The notes under the pieces were generated by a model. It did not search any database. It saw only the letters and a program-made list of their open reading frames with translations, and was not told the DNA's origin. A program made the translations under genes and the position numbers. Below are positions 6,484 through 9,277 of a stretch of DNA of 9,277 bases, one piece after another (within the stretch, counting starts at the first letter, position 1; the number at the start of each line of letters is the position of its first letter). The stretch is from DATKGL01 sp035510795 (GTDB taxonomy: Bacteria; Patescibacteriota; Saccharimonadia; Saccharimonadales; UBA4665): positions 1-9,277 of the forward strand of contig DATKGL010000032.1 in NCBI GenBank assembly GCA_035510795.1, given 5' to 3'.

Positions 6484-7242
6484 ATGGGATACATCTTTGC
6501 ACTAATTGTTCTACTTTTCATTATCGGCGGCAGCAGCGTTAAGATCATTAAACAATATGAGCGTGGGGTCGTTTTCAGATTGGGCAAAATACGAAAGGAA
6601 GTCCGCCAGCCGGGTATCTGTTTCATTGTGCCGCTAATCGACAATATCCGCAAAATCGGTATGCGTATCGTTACTCTGCCGGTTGATTCGCAAAAAGTCA
6701 TCACTAAAGATAACGTCTCAATTGACGTCGCGGCAGTCGCCTACTACCAGGTGGCCGATCCGGTTAAGTCGGTCGTGGAAATTGAAAATGTGCTGTCAGC
6801 AATTTATCAGATTGCCCAGACAACCGTCAGAAACGTTATCGGCCAAAACGTGCTCGACGACGTGCTCAGCCAAACTGTCAAAATCAACGATGCAATTAAG
6901 GGAATTTTGGATAAAACCACTGAAAAATGGGGAGTCGTTGTCAGTATGGTCGAGCTTAAAGATATCAAGCTGCCCATCAGCATGCAAAGCGCCATGTCAG
7001 CTGCCGCTCAAGCCGAGCGCGAAAAACGAGCTAAAATAATCGCCGCCGAAGGCGAGCAGATGAGCGCCGCCGCCCTAGCTAAAGCTGCCGACGTCATTTC
7101 CAAGCACCCGATTGCCCTGCAGCTTCGTAATTTACAAGTTTTGACTGAGATCAGCTCCGACAAAAACAGTACGATTATCTTTCCGGCTCAGTTTATGGAC
7201 ACCGTCGCTAGCGTCCGCCAATTCATGAAAAAAGAGGGCTAA
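6484..7242 (+). CDS. Slipin/stomatin-like SPFH membrane protein
   Basis: 252 residues. One N-terminal membrane segment (about 2-18), then an SPFH (band 7) domain beginning with IKQYERGVVFRLGKIRKEV (22-40) and PGICFIVPLID, with LPVDSQKVITKDNVSIDV and later VRNVIGQNVLDDVLS. A coiled-coil with AAQAEREKRAKIIAAEGEQ follows, and LRNLQVLTEISSDKNSTIIFP near the end is a slipin signature. Such proteins form oligomers in membrane microdomains and organise or protect other membrane proteins. Bacterial slipins are often next to an nfeD partner; none is visible here, since the next gene is on the opposite strand. Start fixed by AAGGAG 5 nt upstream. The stop overlaps that of the convergent 127-aa gene by 4 nt. 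Confidence 0.93.
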   Translation: MGYIFALIVLLFIIGGSSVKIIKQYERGVVFRLGKIRKEVRQPGICFIVPLIDNIRKIGMRIVTLPVDSQKVITKDNVSIDVAAVAYYQVADPVKSVVEIENVLSAIYQIAQTTVRNVIGQNVLDDVLSQTVKINDAIKGILDKTTEKWGVVVSMVELKDIKLPISMQSAMSAAAQAEREKRAKIIAAEGEQMSAAALAKAADVISKHPIALQLRNLQVLTEISSDKNSTIIFPAQFMDTVASVRQFMKKEG

Positions 7243-7622
7243 CTGCTGCTACCCTGCGGCTCCAGACCAAGTCCCAGCGTTTGGCTATAAATACGTTCAA
7301 ATAGATCAGCTGTTTCGTTGCGGCCGCCGCTATTATAAACCAGACCTCTTACTTCCGGATCCTGAAGCTCCAGGTTCGTCTGATAATGCAGGTCAAGTTC
7401 GTCAAGTACGTCAACGACTAAATCTTTGCCGATCGCGAAATGCAGGACATTGACGACATCTCCTTGAAGGTGTTCGCCGTAGTCCACAAAAAGCCGGCGC
7501 GCTCGGTCAGTTTGATCGCCTAGCACTCCCTCTTCAAAAATCCGGTCAAATAACATTTCATCGGCTGAAAGACCAGTTTCCGAGCCTAATCCGCCATTTC
7601 CTTCTACTGTCTGTTTGGTCAT
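7239..7622 (-). CDS. Unrecognised small acidic protein
   Basis: 127 residues, acidic, soluble, no signal peptide or membrane segment; I do not recognise a family. The Gly/Ser/Glu-rich start (about 1-18) is probably flexible; residues 20-120 look folded and mostly helical (DEMLFDRIFEEGVLG, DRARRLFVDYGEHL, VVDVLDELDLHYQTNLEL, ADLFERIYSQTLGL). A strong Shine-Dalgarno, AAGGAG on the minus strand at 7631-7636, lies 8 nt before the ATG, which shows this is a real gene and not a shadow. Its stop overlaps the stop of the slipin gene by 4 nt (convergent), and it is divergent from the flippase-like gene. Confidence 0.8.
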   Translation of the reverse strand: MTKQTVEGNGGLGSETGLSADEMLFDRIFEEGVLGDQTDRARRLFVDYGEHLQGDVVNVLHFAIGKDLVVDVLDELDLHYQTNLELQDPEVRGLVYNSGGRNETADLFERIYSQTLGLGLEPQGSSS

Positions 7623-7630
7623 GCTGTTTT

Positions 7631-7636
7631 CTCCTT
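7631..7636 (-). promoter_or_regulatory. Strong ribosome binding site of the 127-aa gene
   Basis: AAGGAG on the minus strand, 8 nt from the ATG at 7622. It decides both the start and the reality of this otherwise unrecognised gene, and shows that anti-SD initiation works in this genome. Confidence 0.75.
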
Positions 7637-7719
7637 ATTCAAACGGATTTTGCCACAATCAAGCGCCTCGTGCAAGCATAAACATTTTGCGAACAACCGA
7701 TCCGTCCCGCTAAACCCTC

Positions 7720-7729
7720 CTGTCGACAG
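7720..7729. promoter_or_regulatory. 10-bp palindrome beside the flippase-like promoter
   Basis: CTGTCGACAG is a perfect 10-bp palindrome ending 5 nt before the TATAAT box, in the place where RNA polymerase would cover the spacer. A repressor site is possible, but palindromes this short also arise by chance. Confidence 0.25.
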
Positions 7730-7734
7730 TGGCA

Positions 7735-7740
7735 TATAAT
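7735..7740 (+). promoter_or_regulatory. Consensus -10 box, likely leaderless promoter
   Basis: A perfect TATAAT ends 8 nt before the GTG at 7749, the same spacing as at rarA. The predicted first transcribed base falls at the start codon. There is no good -35 16-18 nt upstream. GGGAG (7745-7749) runs into the GTG and is too close to be a ribosome site. Confidence 0.6.
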
Positions 7741-7748
7741 TACTGGGA

Positions 7749-8756
7749 GTGAGTAGCAATAAATGGCTAAATCTGCGTAATCTTCTGGTTTTGTTAGGGC
7801 TGGTAGGTTTGGCCGTCGTCATTCTGCTTAATCATCACCAGTTCGCTGATTTTTGGCATCTGCTAAAAACTCTGCGCTGGTATGTTGTGGTAATAATTGT
7901 CATTGTTCAGCTGGCCAGCTATTGGGTAAATTCCCTGTATTACCGCTCAATCCTGAAGATATTTTCACACGACGTCGGCCTGCTACGCTTATTTGAAGGA
8001 GCACTGGCTACAAATTTCGTCAATTACGTGGTACCGACTGCCGGATTGGCCGGAGCCGGTTATATGTCACAGGTCCTGTCACCAGAAGTACCGCGCGGTA
8101 AAGGGGTACTAACCCAGTTAATGCGCTATGCTCTGAGCGGATTAGCCGTCGTCATAATGATGCCAATTGGTTTTGTGCTGATTTTACTTAGCAATAAAAG
8201 TTCGCAGCCTATCGTTAAGATAACCCTAGCTTCAGCCCTTGCAATAATTATCGTCGGCATATCTATCGTTATTTTGGTAGAACACGAGCGACAGGCCCGG
8301 CAAGCAGCCATATGGACAGCCAAGCATTTAAGACGGATACTCCCAAAATTAAGCGTTGCCGCCCTGGACCGTTTTATCGATGAATTCTACATTGGCTACC
8401 GGGCTATGACTAGCCAGAAACGGCGGATGTTGGTGCCGGTTGGATGGTCAATTATTTACATCGCAATTGAAATTGCGACTTTCTATCTGGCTTTTCTGGC
8501 TTTCGGCAGAGTGCTCAACCCCGGTATTGTAGTGATGGCTTATCTGTTCGCCAATATAGCCAGCATATTCGGCGGTATCTTTTTCAGCACCGGTATTTTT
8601 GAGCTGGGCATGGCGGGAACATTAGTCGCGCTAGGCACCCCGTTCGTTCTGGCCCTATCTGTCACTACGGTCTACCGAGTACTGAATCTTTTGGTCGGTT
8701 TACCACCTGGCCTTTATTACTATAAAAAGTACCTGCCACGGCGAAAAAGTTTGTAA
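7749..8756 (+). CDS. Flippase-like integral membrane protein (LPG synthase TM / UPF0104 family)
   Basis: 335 residues with about seven or eight membrane segments (near 11-29, 45-65, 128-148, 157-177, 231-253, 258-280, 297-318). Family features: NYVVPTAGLAGAGYMSQVL (92-110), in place of the usual P-x-GG-x-G loop, and FFSTGIFELGMAGTLVALG (278-296) followed by a conserved Tyr-Arg (309-310). This family covers the transmembrane part of lysylphosphatidylglycerol synthase (MprF) and the YbhN/AglD-type proteins, thought to move or modify lipids or lipid-linked sugars. There is no soluble aminoacyl-transferase domain, so it is not a full MprF; the substrate is unknown. GTG start supported by the -10 box 8 nt upstream. 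The ABC transporter gene follows after 45 nt and may be co-transcribed. Confidence 0.85.
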   Translation: MSSNKWLNLRNLLVLLGLVGLAVVILLNHHQFADFWHLLKTLRWYVVVIIVIVQLASYWVNSLYYRSILKIFSHDVGLLRLFEGALATNFVNYVVPTAGLAGAGYMSQVLSPEVPRGKGVLTQLMRYALSGLAVVIMMPIGFVLILLSNKSSQPIVKITLASALAIIIVGISIVILVEHERQARQAAIWTAKHLRRILPKLSVAALDRFIDEFYIGYRAMTSQKRRMLVPVGWSIIYIAIEIATFYLAFLAFGRVLNPGIVVMAYLFANIASIFGGIFFSTGIFELGMAGTLVALGTPFVLALSVTTVYRVLNLLVGLPPGLYYYKKYLPRRKSL

Positions 8757-8790
8757 GTAGAGGTTATTTCTGAGACTATTTAAGCAAAAC

Positions 8791-8794
8791 AGGA
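8791..8794 (+). promoter_or_regulatory. Shine-Dalgarno of the ABC transporter gene
   Basis: AGGA, 7 nt before ATG 8802, within an A-rich stretch. No -10 box sits at the 7-8 nt distance seen at other genes here, which supports translation from a longer mRNA, perhaps one read through from the flippase-like gene. Confidence 0.55.
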
Positions 8795-8801
8795 AAAAAT
8801 T

Positions 8802-9277
8802 ATGGATATTGCAATAGAAACCAAAGGATTAACCAAAAAATATGGTTCACTGGTGGCGCTGGCGCCGCTTAACCTGCAAGTAAACAAAGGCGAGATTCTG
8901 GGGTATCTCGGTCCCAACGGCGCCGGTAAAACAACTACCATTCGGGCCATGCTCGGACTGATAAAACCTAGTGGCGGAACAGCTGAGGTTTTCGGCCTGG
9001 ACACTCAGACAGATAAAGTCGAAGCCCATAAACACATCGCCTATATTCCCGGAGAATCAACTTTTTGGCCTAATTTAACTGGAGCCGATACGCTTTACCT
9101 GCTGGGGAAAATTCATGGCAAAATCGATACTAAATACCAGACGGAGCTGATAAAACGCTTCCGCTTTGACCCGTCCAAGAAAATCCGTACCTATTCAAAG
9201 GGCAACCGCCAAAAAATTAACATTATCGCTGCCCTGATGACGCGAGCCGACTTGCTGATGATGGACGAGCCGACAAC
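8802..9277 (+). CDS. ABC transporter ATP-binding protein, N-terminal part (3' partial)
   Basis: 158 complete codons before the window ends. Walker A GPNGAGKTT (37-45), a Q-loop region with the variant YIPGES (81-86), the ABC signature as YSKGNRQK (131-138) instead of LSGGQ, and Walker B LLMMDEPT (151-158). The variant signature and the PGE Q-loop are typical of the ATPase subunits of ABC-2-type exporters (drug, antibiotic or polyether resistance class). The partner membrane subunit should lie beyond the right edge. Substrate cannot be predicted. The H-loop and D-loop are outside the window. Confidence 0.92.
   Translation, partial: MDIAIETKGLTKKYGSLVALAPLNLQVNKGEILGYLGPNGAGKTTTIRAMLGLIKPSGGTAEVFGLDTQTDKVEAHKHIAYIPGESTFWPNLTGADTLYLLGKIHGKIDTKYQTELIKRFRFDPSKKIRTYSKGNRQKINIIAALMTRADLLMMDEPT

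Noticed and set aside
7234..7256. Possible hairpin at the convergent slipin stop (GGG-TA/TA-CCC)
   Set aside because: The stem needs a bulge, is short and lacks a T-tract on either strand.
7619..7822. 67-codon minus-strand frame between the 127-aa gene and the flippase-like gene
   Set aside because: It overlaps the start of the flippase-like gene and its promoter, and lacks a ribosome site; the overlapping 127-aa gene with its strong site is the better choice.
1..9277. UGA recoding, CRISPR array, tRNA, insertion sequence
   Set aside because: No gene contains in-frame TGA; I see no regularly spaced repeats, no cloverleaf-like sequence, and no transposase or terminal inverted repeats.

Overview
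The window is a compact bacterial stretch of moderate GC with nine protein genes and no RNA genes, mobile elements or CRISPR arrays that I can see. The lineage is inferred from gene content. The small DUF5808-type protein, the secreted beta-rich surface protein with the ending SPPVL, the lectin-CHAP protein and the secreted Thr/Pro-linker protein together suggest a Patescibacteria (CPR) genome, most likely Saccharibacteria (TM7). No in-frame UGA occurs in any gene and one gene ends at TGA, so nothing suggests the UGA-recoded code of Gracilibacteria or Absconditabacteria.

Left part (1-5171), cell-surface genes: the 3' end of a large secreted surface protein (1-945), an AT-rich gap with a perfect 18-bp palindrome and further copies of its half-site, an unrecognised acidic/basic low-complexity protein (1181-2113), a convergent membrane-anchored ricin-B lectin plus CHAP peptidoglycan hydrolase (2125-3174, minus), a divergent gene for a large exported protein with a Thr/Pro stalk, beta-sandwich domain, membrane segment and cytosolic tail (3308-4945), and a 71-aa DUF5808-type protein 10 nt behind it (4956-5171).

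Right part (5218-9277), household and membrane genes: the RarA/MgsA AAA+ ATPase, a slipin/stomatin SPFH protein, an unrecognised 127-aa acidic protein on the minus strand whose stop overlaps the slipin stop, a flippase-like (LPG synthase TM, UPF0104) membrane protein, and the start of an ABC transporter ATPase cut by the window edge.

The left genes plausibly act together at the surface: attachment (1-945, 3308-4945), glycan binding and wall cleavage (2125-3174). That would fit an epibiont living on another bacterium, but this is inference. Several start codons (4956, 5218, 6484, 7749) lie 7-8 nt after a -10-like hexamer, which points to leaderless transcripts. Other genes (7622 minus, 8802) have clear Shine-Dalgarno sequences, so both initiation modes seem to be used side by side.
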